Of a DNA stretch of 10,831 nucleotides, positions 1-6,747 are shown piece by piece. The notes beneath the pieces were generated by a model that saw only the letters and a list, made by a program, of their open reading frames with translations, had not been told where the DNA came from and ran no database searches. The stretch spans positions 1,062 through 11,892 of the forward strand of contig JAIVGW010000011.1 in the NCBI GenBank assembly GCA_020201415.1. The letters run 5' to 3'. The DNA comes from Lentisphaerota bacterium (lineage in GTDB: Bacteria > Verrucomicrobiota > Kiritimatiellia > JAAZAB01). Positions within the stretch are counted from its first letter, which is position 1. Each line of letters begins with the position of its first letter. A program made the position numbers and the translations under genes.

Positions 1-228
1 GTGTTTCGTAATCCACCGGGTGATTTTGCCGGGCGTCTTCTGGATCAGGCCGGGTGCAAGGGGCTGCAAGTGGGCCGCGCCGCTTTTACAAGGCAACACG
101 CCAATGTTATTGTCACCAGACCGCCAGCCCCGGCAGACGACGTGCTGGCCTTGATGCATTTGGCGACGGCGCGTGTGCGGGACCGTTTTAATGTTGAGCT
201 GCAGCCCGAGATTGTATATTGTGAATGA
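1..228 (+). CDS. murB: UDP-N-acetylenolpyruvoylglucosamine reductase MurB, C-terminal fragment (5' end outside window)
   Basis: The last 75 residues of MurB, the flavoenzyme that reduces UDP-GlcNAc-enolpyruvate to UDP-MurNAc with NADPH in the cytoplasm. The fragment opens on VFRNPPGD, which in MurB directly follows the catalytic serine, so that serine is probably encoded just before base 1. AGRLLDQAGCKGLQVG, then QHANVIV and the C-terminal FNVELQPEIV follow in family order; Glu70 of the fragment, in QPE, matches the second catalytic acid. The GTG at base 1 is an internal valine codon, not a start. The stop codon at 226-228 overlaps or abuts the ddl start, so the two genes are translationally linked. 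The family assignment is firm even though only the substrate-binding C-terminal domain is visible. Confidence 0.93.
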   Translation: MFRNPPGDFAGRLLDQAGCKGLQVGRAAFTRQHANVIVTRPPAPADDVLALMHLATARVRDRFNVELQPEIVYCE

Positions 229-229
229 C

Positions 230-1156
230 ATGATTTTAAAAAATGTGGCGGTATTAATGGGTGGTATTTCAAGGGAACGCGAGGTGTCCCTGCGTTCCGG
301 TGCCGCGGTGGCTCGCGGTCTGCGGAAATCCGGCTACCAGGTGCAGGAAATTGATCTGACCTCGGCTGAGCTGACTGTTCCCTCTGACATCCAGGCGGTC
401 TTCATTGCTTTGCATGGCGAGTTCGGTGAAGACGGAACCATCCAGAAAATTCTTGAACGCATGAAATTACCTTATACGGGCAGCAGTCCGGAAGCCAGCC
501 GAAATGCATTTGATAAGTTGCTCTCCAAGAAAGTGTTGATTCGCAATGGCATCATGACGCCGCCTTACGAAATCCTGCGACCGGGAGAAGCCCGCAGCAT
601 GCCTTTGCCGGTGGTGGTCAAGCCTTTGCGCCAAGGCTCCAGTCTCGGGGTTCATTGCGTGGTAAGTGAAGACGCATGGCCTGCGGCGCTGGCGGATGCG
701 CTGACGCATAATGGGGAAGTGCTGGTGGAGGAATTCATCCCCGGCAGGGAATTGACGGTGGGCCTTGTGCAGGACCGGGCATTGCCGGTAATAGAAATTC
801 GCGCGCCGGGGGACAACTATGATTACCACGCCAAATACACGCAGGGGGCGACGCAATATATCGTGCCCGCTTCCGTTAGTCGTGAAACCGCCGAACTTTG
901 CAGTGGTGTGGCCAAAAGAACATTCCTGGCCCTGGGCGCCGCCGGCTACGGACGCGTTGACTTTCGCCTGCATAATGACGGCACCCTGTATGTGCTGGAA
1001 TTGAACACCATCCCGGGTTTCACTGAAACCAGCCTGCTGCCGAAGGCCGCCGCCGCCGCCGGCCTGGGGTTCCCGGAATTATGCGCTATGATTATGCGGC
1101 AGGCCTGTTTAAAGACTAGGCGGCAAGACCTTATTGAGGTTGGGCATGTGGTTTAA
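230..1156 (+). CDS. ddl: D-alanine--D-alanine ligase
   Basis: An ATP-grasp ligase that joins two D-alanines for the peptidoglycan stem peptide; 308 residues, normal for DdlB. Motifs in order: GGISREREVSL (residues 11-21, with the Glu that contacts the first D-Ala), HGEFGEDG (62-69), VVKPLRQGSSLGV (129-141), EEFIPGRELTVG (167-178), DYHAKY (198-203) and RVDF...ELN (242-259). Asp244, Glu257 and Asn259 match the magnesium ligands. Tyr203 in the omega loop is the D-Ala-D-Ala type residue, which argues against a Van-type D-Ala-D-Lac ligase. The start is either ATG 230, one base after the murB stop, or GTG 221, overlapping murB by 8 bases; neither has a strong ribosome binding site. A longer frame back to 173 would run deep into murB and is unlikely. 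The 3' end overlaps ftsQ by 11 bases. Confidence 0.95.
   Translation: MILKNVAVLMGGISREREVSLRSGAAVARGLRKSGYQVQEIDLTSAELTVPSDIQAVFIALHGEFGEDGTIQKILERMKLPYTGSSPEASRNAFDKLLSKKVLIRNGIMTPPYEILRPGEARSMPLPVVVKPLRQGSSLGVHCVVSEDAWPAALADALTHNGEVLVEEFIPGRELTVGLVQDRALPVIEIRAPGDNYDYHAKYTQGATQYIVPASVSRETAELCSGVAKRTFLALGAAGYGRVDFRLHNDGTLYVLELNTIPGFTETSLLPKAAAAAGLGFPELCAMIMRQACLKTRRQDLIEVGHVV
1136..1139 (+). promoter_or_regulatory. Ribosome binding site that fixes the ftsQ start
   Basis: GAGG lies six bases upstream of ATG 1146, inside the 3' end of ddl. It supports ATG 1146 over the in-frame TTG at 1134, which lies upstream of this site. Confidence 0.65.
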
Positions 1157-2027
1157 AGCGCCAAAGAAGTCAAAACGCAATCTTCGACGCGGACGCAGGC
1201 AGACCGCAACGCGCTCATCCATCCTGCAGGTGAAAACCCGGCGTTCAGCAGCCCCTTCCTTGAATTGGCGCCGTATTTTTCTGATATCCACTATGACAGC
1301 CATCCTGGGGAGCAGCGTCGTCGCTATGTGGTTGGCGGTTCACGCGCTGGGGCATGCCGTTTTCCGGGAGAACCAACTCTTTGCCTTGCGTACTATCAAT
1401 GTCGTTCGCCCTTCACATGATGTGTCTAAAACGAATATCCTGGATATCTTGCGGCTGCGAATCGGTGACAGTATTTTCCAGATTAACTTGAACCAGGCAC
1501 GCCGGGTTGTTCTTGATGAAACCCCCCGGCTCAAGGATATTGAAATATCGCGCCGTCTTCCGGATTTACTACAGGTGCTGACCGTGGAACGCGTGCCGAT
1601 GGCGAGCCTCAAGATGGACGGCTTTATGCTGGGGCTGGATGCCGAGGGCTACGTGCTCGGGCCGGTTGATGCCGACCGGCGTCTGCCGTTGATCACCGGA
1701 CACAACCTGGTGGGGCTGCGGCCCGGCGCCAGACTGGACGGCACGCCGGTGATGCAGGCACTGGAGGTGTTGAATGTTTGTGCCGATACACCCCTGGGGC
1801 AGGAGTTACGAGTGACGCGCATTGATGTTCGTAAGGGAGATATGCTTAATCTGCTTCTGGAAGAGGGGGCCGAGGTGGCCCTTGCCTGGCATGAGATGCG
1901 TGCCCATACGGACGTGTCGCTGAAAAACCTGAAGCTCAAATTGACGCGGCTGGCGGCTATTAGGCAGCAGGGGCGTTCTTTCAGCAACCTGGATATGACA
2001 TTTGACAACAACTATCCGGCCCGCTAA
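1146..2027 (+). CDS. ftsQ: Cell division protein FtsQ
   Basis: A bitopic inner-membrane divisome protein that links early and late division proteins through the FtsQLB complex. The 293-residue product has a strongly basic cytoplasmic tail (1-43, many Lys/Arg), one membrane helix (about 44-66) and a POTRA domain (about 78-151, from FALRTINVV through LRIGDSIFQINL to RRLPDLLQVLTVERVP). A FtsQ-type beta domain follows, with the DAEGYVLGP...LPLITG segment at 165-185 and an LDMTFDNNYPAR end like the final strand of the family. Sequence conservation is weak, as is normal for FtsQ; the call rests on topology, the POTRA pattern and the ddl-ftsQ-ftsA order. ATG 1146 is chosen for its GAGG ribosome binding site and overlaps ddl by 11 bases. 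The stop codon is 24 bases before ftsA. Confidence 0.9.
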   Translation: MWFKAPKKSKRNLRRGRRQTATRSSILQVKTRRSAAPSLNWRRIFLISTMTAILGSSVVAMWLAVHALGHAVFRENQLFALRTINVVRPSHDVSKTNILDILRLRIGDSIFQINLNQARRVVLDETPRLKDIEISRRLPDLLQVLTVERVPMASLKMDGFMLGLDAEGYVLGPVDADRRLPLITGHNLVGLRPGARLDGTPVMQALEVLNVCADTPLGQELRVTRIDVRKGDMLNLLLEEGAEVALAWHEMRAHTDVSLKNLKLKLTRLAAIRQQGRSFSNLDMTFDNNYPAR

Positions 2028-2051
2028 GGCCGTGAATATGAGGTAATAGGC

Positions 2052-3254
2052 ATGGCGACATTGCCGGTAGTGGCACTGGAAATTGGCACGGCAAAAGTTT
2101 GTACCTTGGTCGGGGAGGTCCGTGAAGACGGTAATATTCTGATCACCGGCATCGGGCAAACCCCTTCCTTCGGTGTTCGCAAGGGCCAGGTTGTCAACCT
2201 TGAGAAGGTTGTGGAATGCGTGCGTATAGCCATTCAGGGGGCCGAGGAAATCGGGCAGGTGGATATACGCGAAGTCAACCTGGTAGTGGCCGGGGGGGAC
2301 ATCCAAAGCCTGGTCAATCCCGGTTGTGTTCCTGTTTTTGATGCCAGTTTGGGTGTGACGCAGGATGACATCAGTGAAGTTATGCAGATTGCCCGCACTG
2401 TAAATCTGCCACCCGACCGGGAAATTCTTCATTCCATAGCCCAGAAATATTCCGTTGATTTCCAAACCGGTATCCTGAATCCGGAAAAGATGCAAGGCAG
2501 TCGTCTTTCGCTGGACATGTTGATAATGCATGGCAGCCGCAGTCTACTGGGCCATTTTGTAAATGCGGTGCATAATTTAGGTCTGGATGTTACCGATATC
2601 GCCTATGCCGGTCTGTGCGCGGCTCTGGCCACTTTGACACCGGAACAGAAGGAATGCGGAGCATTACTTTTAGATCTGGGCGCCGGCACCACCAGCTATA
2701 TTGTGTATGCCGACGAGGTCATTGCTGATGCCGGAGTTCTGGCAGTGGGAGGAGATCATATTACCAACGATATTGCCCAGGGTTTCAACCTGCCGTTGAA
2801 ACGCGCGGAAAATCTCAAGCATAATTCCGGAACCGCCATTTTGGAGGAAAACGCCAGCTTTCAGCGTATCACCATACCGGCCGAAGTGGGGTTTTCCGCC
2901 TGTTCGGTTTCCGCCATGGATCTGTACATGATAATTTATGCCCGCGTCGAAGAAATCTTCATGCTGGTGCAGCAGAATTTGGAAAAGAAGGGACTGTTGA
3001 GGCAGCTGGGCGCCGGGGTGATTCTGACCGGCGGCGGTGCAAAACTGAAAGGCATCACTGATGCAGCTGAGCGGGTGTTTGACATGCCTTGTGCCATAGG
3101 CCGACCGAAAAATTTCAGCGGCATGTCGAATGCCTACGAAGGCGCCGAGTATGCCGCGCCTTTGGGAATGATCCGCTATGCCCTGAAAAATGCGCGGCAA
3201 GCGCCTGACGGCGGCATCTGGAAGGGTATGTTTAAGAAAATTATGGGGCGCTGA
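2052..3254 (+). CDS. ftsA: Cell division protein FtsA
   Basis: An actin-fold ATPase that tethers FtsZ filaments to the cytoplasmic membrane and recruits later divisome proteins. The 400-residue length is typical. VALEIGTAKVCTLVGEV near the N-terminus is the phosphate 1 loop, and an FtsA-type 1C domain (about 80-165) contains EILHSIAQKYSVD. DLGAGTT at 208-214 is the phosphate 2 loop, GGDHITNDIA follows, and GVILTGGGAKLKGI is the adenosine loop. The last 13 residues (GIWKGMFKKIMGR) form an amphipathic, basic helix that matches the FtsA membrane-targeting sequence, so the protein appears complete. TGAGG at 2039-2043 lies eight bases before ATG 2052. The gene sits directly before ftsZ, whose C-terminal peptide is its expected partner. 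Confidence 0.97.
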   Translation: MATLPVVALEIGTAKVCTLVGEVREDGNILITGIGQTPSFGVRKGQVVNLEKVVECVRIAIQGAEEIGQVDIREVNLVVAGGDIQSLVNPGCVPVFDASLGVTQDDISEVMQIARTVNLPPDREILHSIAQKYSVDFQTGILNPEKMQGSRLSLDMLIMHGSRSLLGHFVNAVHNLGLDVTDIAYAGLCAALATLTPEQKECGALLLDLGAGTTSYIVYADEVIADAGVLAVGGDHITNDIAQGFNLPLKRAENLKHNSGTAILEENASFQRITIPAEVGFSACSVSAMDLYMIIYARVEEIFMLVQQNLEKKGLLRQLGAGVILTGGGAKLKGITDAAERVFDMPCAIGRPKNFSGMSNAYEGAEYAAPLGMIRYALKNARQAPDGGIWKGMFKKIMGR

Positions 3255-3271
3255 CAGGGAGAGCAGGAGAA

Positions 3272-4411
3272 ATGCAGGATCAGCAAATTTTGTTTATCGG
3301 CTTGGGTGATGCCGGCGGCCGTTCATTGACCCAACTGGCCCGGGACCAGCCTGATCATCCGCGCCTGATACTGATCGATACCATGGACCGTCCGTCACAG
3401 TTGCCGGAATGTATAGACTTTCTGAGGATTGGCGCCAAAGAATTGCGCGCCCAGGGCACCGGGGGTGATCCGCGCCTTGGTCATAAGGCGATGACCGAGG
3501 CCATGCCCGGGTTGCGGCCGCTTTTACAGCATGTTTCCATGCTGGTGTTGTTCGCCGGCCTGGGTGGCGGCACCGGCACGGGCGCTGCGCCTGTGATTCT
3601 GTCTGAGGCCCGGCGTCAGGGCATCCTGACCCTGGGGATTGGTTCGTTACCGTTTGATTTTGAAGGTCCTCGACGCCTGAAAAAGGCGGAACACGGTTTT
3701 CTGGCCATGCAGGAGGCGGCTGATGGCGCAATCTGTCTGCCGCACCAGCGTCTTGTGACCGGCCTGCCTCCGGAAGGTCTGAACGCCGCCAAAATCTTCC
3801 GCCAGGCGGATCAGCTGGTGGCGCAATGCCTGCAATCATTGTGGCAGGTATTGACCAGGCGCGGAGTTATTAATGTGGCTTTCAATGATTTATGTACCCT
3901 GATGCGTTCTGGCAGCGGGCGCTGCCTGATGGTTTGTGCCGAAACAGCCGCAGCCGATAAGAAGACGGCAGCCATTAAGCTGATGCGCCATCCCCTGTTG
4001 GAAGATGGCGCCATCTGGCGCGCCGCACATGGATGCCTGCTGAACATAACCGGAGGGGAGGATCTGACATTACATGATATCCGCGCAATCGTGGAAGAAC
4101 TCGGATCTCAGTTGCCCATGGAACGACTGATGATGACCGGTGTCATTTGTGATGGGCAGCTGGCTCAACGGACGCGCCTGGTACTGTTTGTCGCCGAAGG
4201 CAGCGCCATTACTAAAGCGTCGCCTGCCAGCCCCGGCGCCAGTGACCAAAAGACTATCTCAAAAATGGTGCAACCTGGTTTGTTTGACGATGCCGGCCGT
4301 GGCCGGTTCAAGGATGTTTCACCGACTGTTATTCACGGCAGCAACCTGGATATCCCTGCCTTTATTCGCCGCGGTATCCCTATTCAGAAGGTCCGCGATG
4401 CCTCTTCGTGA
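3272..4411 (+). CDS. ftsZ: Divergent cell division GTPase FtsZ
   Basis: A tubulin-fold GTPase that should form the division ring; 379 residues. The tubulin signature GGGTGTGAAPV is intact (98-108), as are QGTGGDPRLG (T3 loop, 61-70), FDFEGPRR (128-135), PLLED (241-245) and LLNITGG (256-262). A variable linker (about 311-357) leads to LDIPAFIRR (359-367), the conserved peptide that binds FtsA. Several nucleotide-pocket positions differ from ordinary FtsZ. The first glycine loop reads GLGDAGGRS (10-18) instead of GVGGGGGNA, the NTD of the T2 loop is replaced by IDT/MD (35-39), and IPND is LPHQ (156-159). The T7 loop reads INVAFND, keeping the equivalents of E. coli Asn207 and Asp212 but replacing Asp209 with Ala203. 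GGGAG at 3257-3261 and AGGAG at 3265-3269 precede ATG 3272. Family and place in the operon are sure; normal GTPase activity is not. Confidence 0.93.
   Translation: MQDQQILFIGLGDAGGRSLTQLARDQPDHPRLILIDTMDRPSQLPECIDFLRIGAKELRAQGTGGDPRLGHKAMTEAMPGLRPLLQHVSMLVLFAGLGGGTGTGAAPVILSEARRQGILTLGIGSLPFDFEGPRRLKKAEHGFLAMQEAADGAICLPHQRLVTGLPPEGLNAAKIFRQADQLVAQCLQSLWQVLTRRGVINVAFNDLCTLMRSGSGRCLMVCAETAAADKKTAAIKLMRHPLLEDGAIWRAAHGCLLNITGGEDLTLHDIRAIVEELGSQLPMERLMMTGVICDGQLAQRTRLVLFVAEGSAITKASPASPGASDQKTISKMVQPGLFDDAGRGRFKDVSPTVIHGSNLDIPAFIRRGIPIQKVRDASS
4387..4391 (+). promoter_or_regulatory. Ribosome binding site that fixes the glycosyltransferase start
   Basis: GAAGG lies six bases before ATG 4398, inside the last codons of ftsZ. 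It supports a start that overlaps ftsZ by 14 bases, rather than the much longer in-frame extension back to 4140, which would lie wholly within ftsZ. Confidence 0.6.
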
Positions 4412-5183
4412 GTCCTTAACGCCGTCATTGTCTATCGTGGTGCCGGCCTGCAACGAGCGGGGCCGACTGGGCGCCATGCTAGACGCATATCTGCCTTATT
4501 TCACGAGAGTTTACCGCTCTGATTTCGAATTGATTGTGGTTGTCAACGGATCTTCAGACGACACCGAGGGGCTGGCGCGCGGCTATGCCGTTAAATATCC
4601 GCAAATGCGTGTCATTGTCGAATCGCGGGCCGTTGGCAAGGGTGGCGCGCTGATGCTGGGGCTGAAGTCGGCTCAGGGACGCCTGCTCGGATACGTTGAT
4701 GCCGATGGTTCGACACCTCCGGCAGCCTTTCAGGATCTGGCCGAACGCATCAACGATGCCGGGGGCATTATTGCGTCGCGCTGGCTGCCCGGAGCTGATG
4801 TGGCTCCCCGGCAGCCGCTGACGCGGCGCGTGGCATCACGTCTTTTCAATCTGGTGGTGCGGATATTGTTTGGGTTGCGACTGTCCGACACCCAGTGTGG
4901 CGCCAAAATCCTGCGCCGGGAAGCCGCGAACCGCGTGTTGCCGCATCTTGGCACAACCCGCTGGGTGTTTGACGTTGATCTGCTTTACCAGTTGCAGCGC
5001 CATGGATTCTGCATTGTGGAAGTGCCGACAGTGTGGCATGATGTATCCGGTTCGCGTTTGAACATTCCCCGGGCTCTGGTCGAAGCATCCGTGGCGCTGC
5101 TACGGCTGCGCCTGCTGTATTCACCGCTGCGTTTTGTGGTGCGGATTTACGACAAAACTCTGGGGCGCGTTTTCAAGGTCTGA
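4398..5183 (+). CDS. Family 2 glycosyltransferase, polyprenyl(dolichyl)-phosphate glucosyl/mannosyltransferase-like
   Basis: A GT-A fold, family 2 glycosyltransferase of 261 residues. LSIVVPACNE (11-20) is the family's first strand and turn; ELIVVVNGSSDD (44-55) follows, then the metal-binding DAD (101-103) in GYVDADGST. SDTQCGAKILRR (163-174) and WVFDVDLLYQL (189-199) closely resemble the C-terminal signature of Alg5/DPM1-type enzymes, which move a sugar from a nucleotide donor onto a polyprenyl phosphate at the membrane. No clear membrane helix is present; a basic, hydrophobic C-terminus (about 228-261) may bind the membrane surface. The gene overlaps ftsZ by 14 bases, and its stop codon overlaps the ribosome binding site of the next gene, so it is translated with the division operon. 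Donor, acceptor lipid and product cannot be read from sequence. It may make a lipid-linked sugar for the envelope, but that is inference. Confidence 0.85.
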   Translation: MPLRESLTPSLSIVVPACNERGRLGAMLDAYLPYFTRVYRSDFELIVVVNGSSDDTEGLARGYAVKYPQMRVIVESRAVGKGGALMLGLKSAQGRLLGYVDADGSTPPAAFQDLAERINDAGGIIASRWLPGADVAPRQPLTRRVASRLFNLVVRILFGLRLSDTQCGAKILRREAANRVLPHLGTTRWVFDVDLLYQLQRHGFCIVEVPTVWHDVSGSRLNIPRALVEASVALLRLRLLYSPLRFVVRIYDKTLGRVFKV

Positions 5184-5185
5184 GG
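5182..5185 (+). promoter_or_regulatory. Ribosome binding site of the SDR gene
   Basis: GAGG, seven bases before ATG 5193, overlaps the TGA stop of the glycosyltransferase gene, consistent with translational coupling of the pair. Confidence 0.6.
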
Positions 5186-5192
5186 TTCAGTC

Positions 5193-5909
5193 ATGGAATT
5201 GTCAGGAAAAAAAGCTTTGGTTACTGGCGGTGCAAGGCGGATCGGCCGGGCGATCAGTCTGGCTCTGGCACAGGCCGGTTGTGAAGTGGTGGTGCATTAT
5301 CATCGTTCAGGGGCTTCCGCCATTAACCTGGCAGCCAAATTACGGCGGGAAAATTCCACCGCCCTGGCCCTGGGCGCGGATCTGCGGCGTCCGGAAGAAT
5401 GCCGCCGCCTGGTGGATCAGGCCTGGCGGGCTTTGGGAGGTTTGGATATTCTTATCAACAATGCAGCTGTCTTTGAGAAACATGATCTGCAACGGACCGG
5501 GGCGCGCATCCTTTATGCAACGATGGCAGTCAACCTGACGGCGCCGGTGTTGCTGACCCGTTATTTCGCCAAACGGGCGAAAAAAGGCAAAATTGTCAAC
5601 CTGTTGGATCAACGCATCGGCGCCTGCCGAAGTGATGGCGTGGCCTATGTGCTCTCCAAGCGCGCCCTGGCAGATTTCACAACCATGGCCGCGTTTGATT
5701 TGTCGCCGGAGATAACGGTGAACGCAATCGCGCCCGGACCGGTCCTGCCCCCGACCAGCGCCGCCCATCGCGAACCCGCCGGCGCCATCCCGCTGCAACA
5801 CCGGCCCGCGCCTGAAGATATAGTTCGGACTTTGCTTTTCCTTCTGCACAGCGATGCGATCACCGGTCAGGTAATTTTTGTGGATGGCGGTCAGCACCTG
5901 CTGGGCTAA
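5193..5909 (+). CDS. Short-chain dehydrogenase/reductase, pteridine reductase (PTR1/FolM)-like
   Basis: A 238-residue Rossmann-fold NADP-dependent reductase. TGGARRIGRAI (11-21) is the nucleotide loop with the Arg typical of pteridine reductases. HYHRSG (35-40) matches the NADP-phosphate binding HYHRS of trypanosomatid PTR1, and NNAAVF (89-94) follows. The catalytic set is the PTR1 form: Asp139 replaces the usual SDR serine, followed 13 residues later by Tyr152 and 4 residues later by Lys156, the same spacing as Asp181/Tyr194/Lys198 of Leishmania PTR1. NAIAPGPVLPP (177-187) and VDGGQ (230-234) end the fold. Likely substrates are dihydrobiopterin, dihydromonapterin or dihydrofolate, inferred from the family. 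It is the last gene of the division block, and no folate gene is visible beside it. It could instead act on another small carbonyl or enone substrate. Confidence 0.85.
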   Translation: MELSGKKALVTGGARRIGRAISLALAQAGCEVVVHYHRSGASAINLAAKLRRENSTALALGADLRRPEECRRLVDQAWRALGGLDILINNAAVFEKHDLQRTGARILYATMAVNLTAPVLLTRYFAKRAKKGKIVNLLDQRIGACRSDGVAYVLSKRALADFTTMAAFDLSPEITVNAIAPGPVLPPTSAAHREPAGAIPLQHRPAPEDIVRTLLFLLHSDAITGQVIFVDGGQHLLG

Positions 5910-5954
5910 TGCATTTCCGTCGCACCCCCGCAAAACAGGGGAAACTCACCGGGA

Positions 5955-5983
5955 TTGACGTTTACGCCGGATAATTGTACAAT
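5955..5983 (+). promoter_or_regulatory. Sigma70-type promoter for rpe-lepA-lepB
   Basis: TTGACG (5955-5960) and TACAAT (5978-5983) are separated by exactly 17 bases, each one base from the consensus. Transcription would begin near 5990. That leaves a leader of about 14 bases if rpe starts at 6004, or about 47 bases if it starts at 6037. It is the only sizeable gap between same-strand genes in the window, and the surrounding A/T-rich stretch contrasts with G/C-rich flanks. It separates the division block from rpe-lepA-lepB, although readthrough from upstream is not excluded because no clear terminator is visible. Confidence 0.7.
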
Positions 5984-5987
5984 TATC
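5970..5987. promoter_or_regulatory. Perfect 18-bp palindrome over the -10 box, probable operator
   Basis: GATAATTGTACAATTATC is identical to its reverse complement over all 18 bases, centred between 5978 and 5979. The right half contains the whole TACAAT -10 box. A dimeric regulator bound here would block RNA polymerase, so repression is the simplest reading. The outer GATAAT/ATTATC arms resemble those of Fur-type boxes, but the spacing between them (6 bases) differs from the classical 19-bp Fur box (7), so no regulator is named. Confidence 0.55.
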
Positions 5988-6036
5988 AGTTTATTACTTA
6001 TAAATGACTATTAAACAGCCAAGCTACCATACGAAC

Positions 6037-6738
6037 ATGAAAATAGAGCCCTGGATTTGTCCTTCTTTGCTGGCCGGTGATTTCGGCGACTTCCGTCAAT
6101 CCGCTATCAAGGCCCAGAACGCGGGCGCAGATGCGCTGCACATGGATGTCATGGATGCGAATTTCGTCCCCAATCTCAGTATGAATTCCGATGTGGTGGC
6201 CATGGCGCGATCCGCTGTCAGTATTCCGCTCCACGTGCATCTGATGATGATCAGGCCGGAATTTTATCTGGAGCAGTTCATCCAGGCCGGCGCCCACACC
6301 CTGACTATTCACATTGAGGCCCGAGGGGATATTCCGGCGCTGCTGCGGCGCATCCGCGCCCTGGGCGCACATCCCGGCATCACGCTCAACCCCGAGACCC
6401 CGTTCGCAACTCTGGCACCGGTGCTGGAACTGGTGGATGAAGTTCTGTGCATGACGGTGCATCCCGGTTTTGGCGGACAGCGTTTCATGCCCGAAGTGCT
6501 GCCCAAAATCAATGAGCTGCATCGCCGCCGCATGATCAAGCCCGGTGTGTGCGCTTTTCGCCTGGCGGTCGACGGCGGCGTGGACGAGACAACGGTGAGC
6601 CAGGCGGCGCAGGCCGGAGCGGATGTTATTATAGCCGGCAGTGCTTTGTTTCGCGCGGCCGACATGTCGGCCGGCGTTGATAAAATGCGCCGGGTGGTGG
6701 CCGAAGCCCATGCTGCCCATGCCTGCTCAACCATCTGA
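6037..6738 (+). CDS. rpe: Ribulose-phosphate 3-epimerase
   Basis: A TIM-barrel enzyme that interconverts D-ribulose 5-phosphate and D-xylulose 5-phosphate in the pentose phosphate pathway; cytosolic and metal dependent. CPSLLAGDF opens the barrel. LHMDVMDANFVPN supplies a metal-binding His and Asp, VHLMMIRP the second His, and VDGGV the second Asp, so all four ligands are present. HPGFGGQRFMPEVLPKI and AGSALF are the usual phosphate-binding segments. From ATG 6037 the protein has 233 residues and begins MKIEPWICPSL, matching the usual MKI-type start of the family. An in-frame ATG at 6004 would add eleven residues and gain no clear ribosome binding site. It is the first gene after the 5955-5983 promoter, and its stop is nine bases before lepA. 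Confidence 0.95.
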   Translation: MKIEPWICPSLLAGDFGDFRQSAIKAQNAGADALHMDVMDANFVPNLSMNSDVVAMARSAVSIPLHVHLMMIRPEFYLEQFIQAGAHTLTIHIEARGDIPALLRRIRALGAHPGITLNPETPFATLAPVLELVDEVLCMTVHPGFGGQRFMPEVLPKINELHRRRMIKPGVCAFRLAVDGGVDETTVSQAAQAGADVIIAGSALFRAADMSAGVDKMRRVVAEAHAAHACSTI

Positions 6739-6747
6739 ATTGCTATC

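Noticed and set aside
1806..2531. A 241-codon minus-strand open frame spanning the ftsQ end and the ftsA start.
   Set aside because: It crosses two real genes on the opposite strand, shows no domain and has no promoter or ribosome binding site.
4140..4397. An 86-residue N-terminal extension of the glycosyltransferase with a hydrophobic stretch.
   Set aside because: It lies wholly inside ftsZ in another frame; the GT2 fold begins after ATG 4398, which has its own ribosome binding site.
5924..5942. CCCC-GCAAAACA-GGGG as a terminator after the SDR gene.
   Set aside because: The stem has only four pairs with a loose loop and is followed by AAAC rather than a T run.
5970..5987. Naming the palindrome a Fur box.
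   Set aside because: The GATAAT/ATTATC arms fit, but the spacing is one base short of the classical site and the genes downstream are not iron genes.
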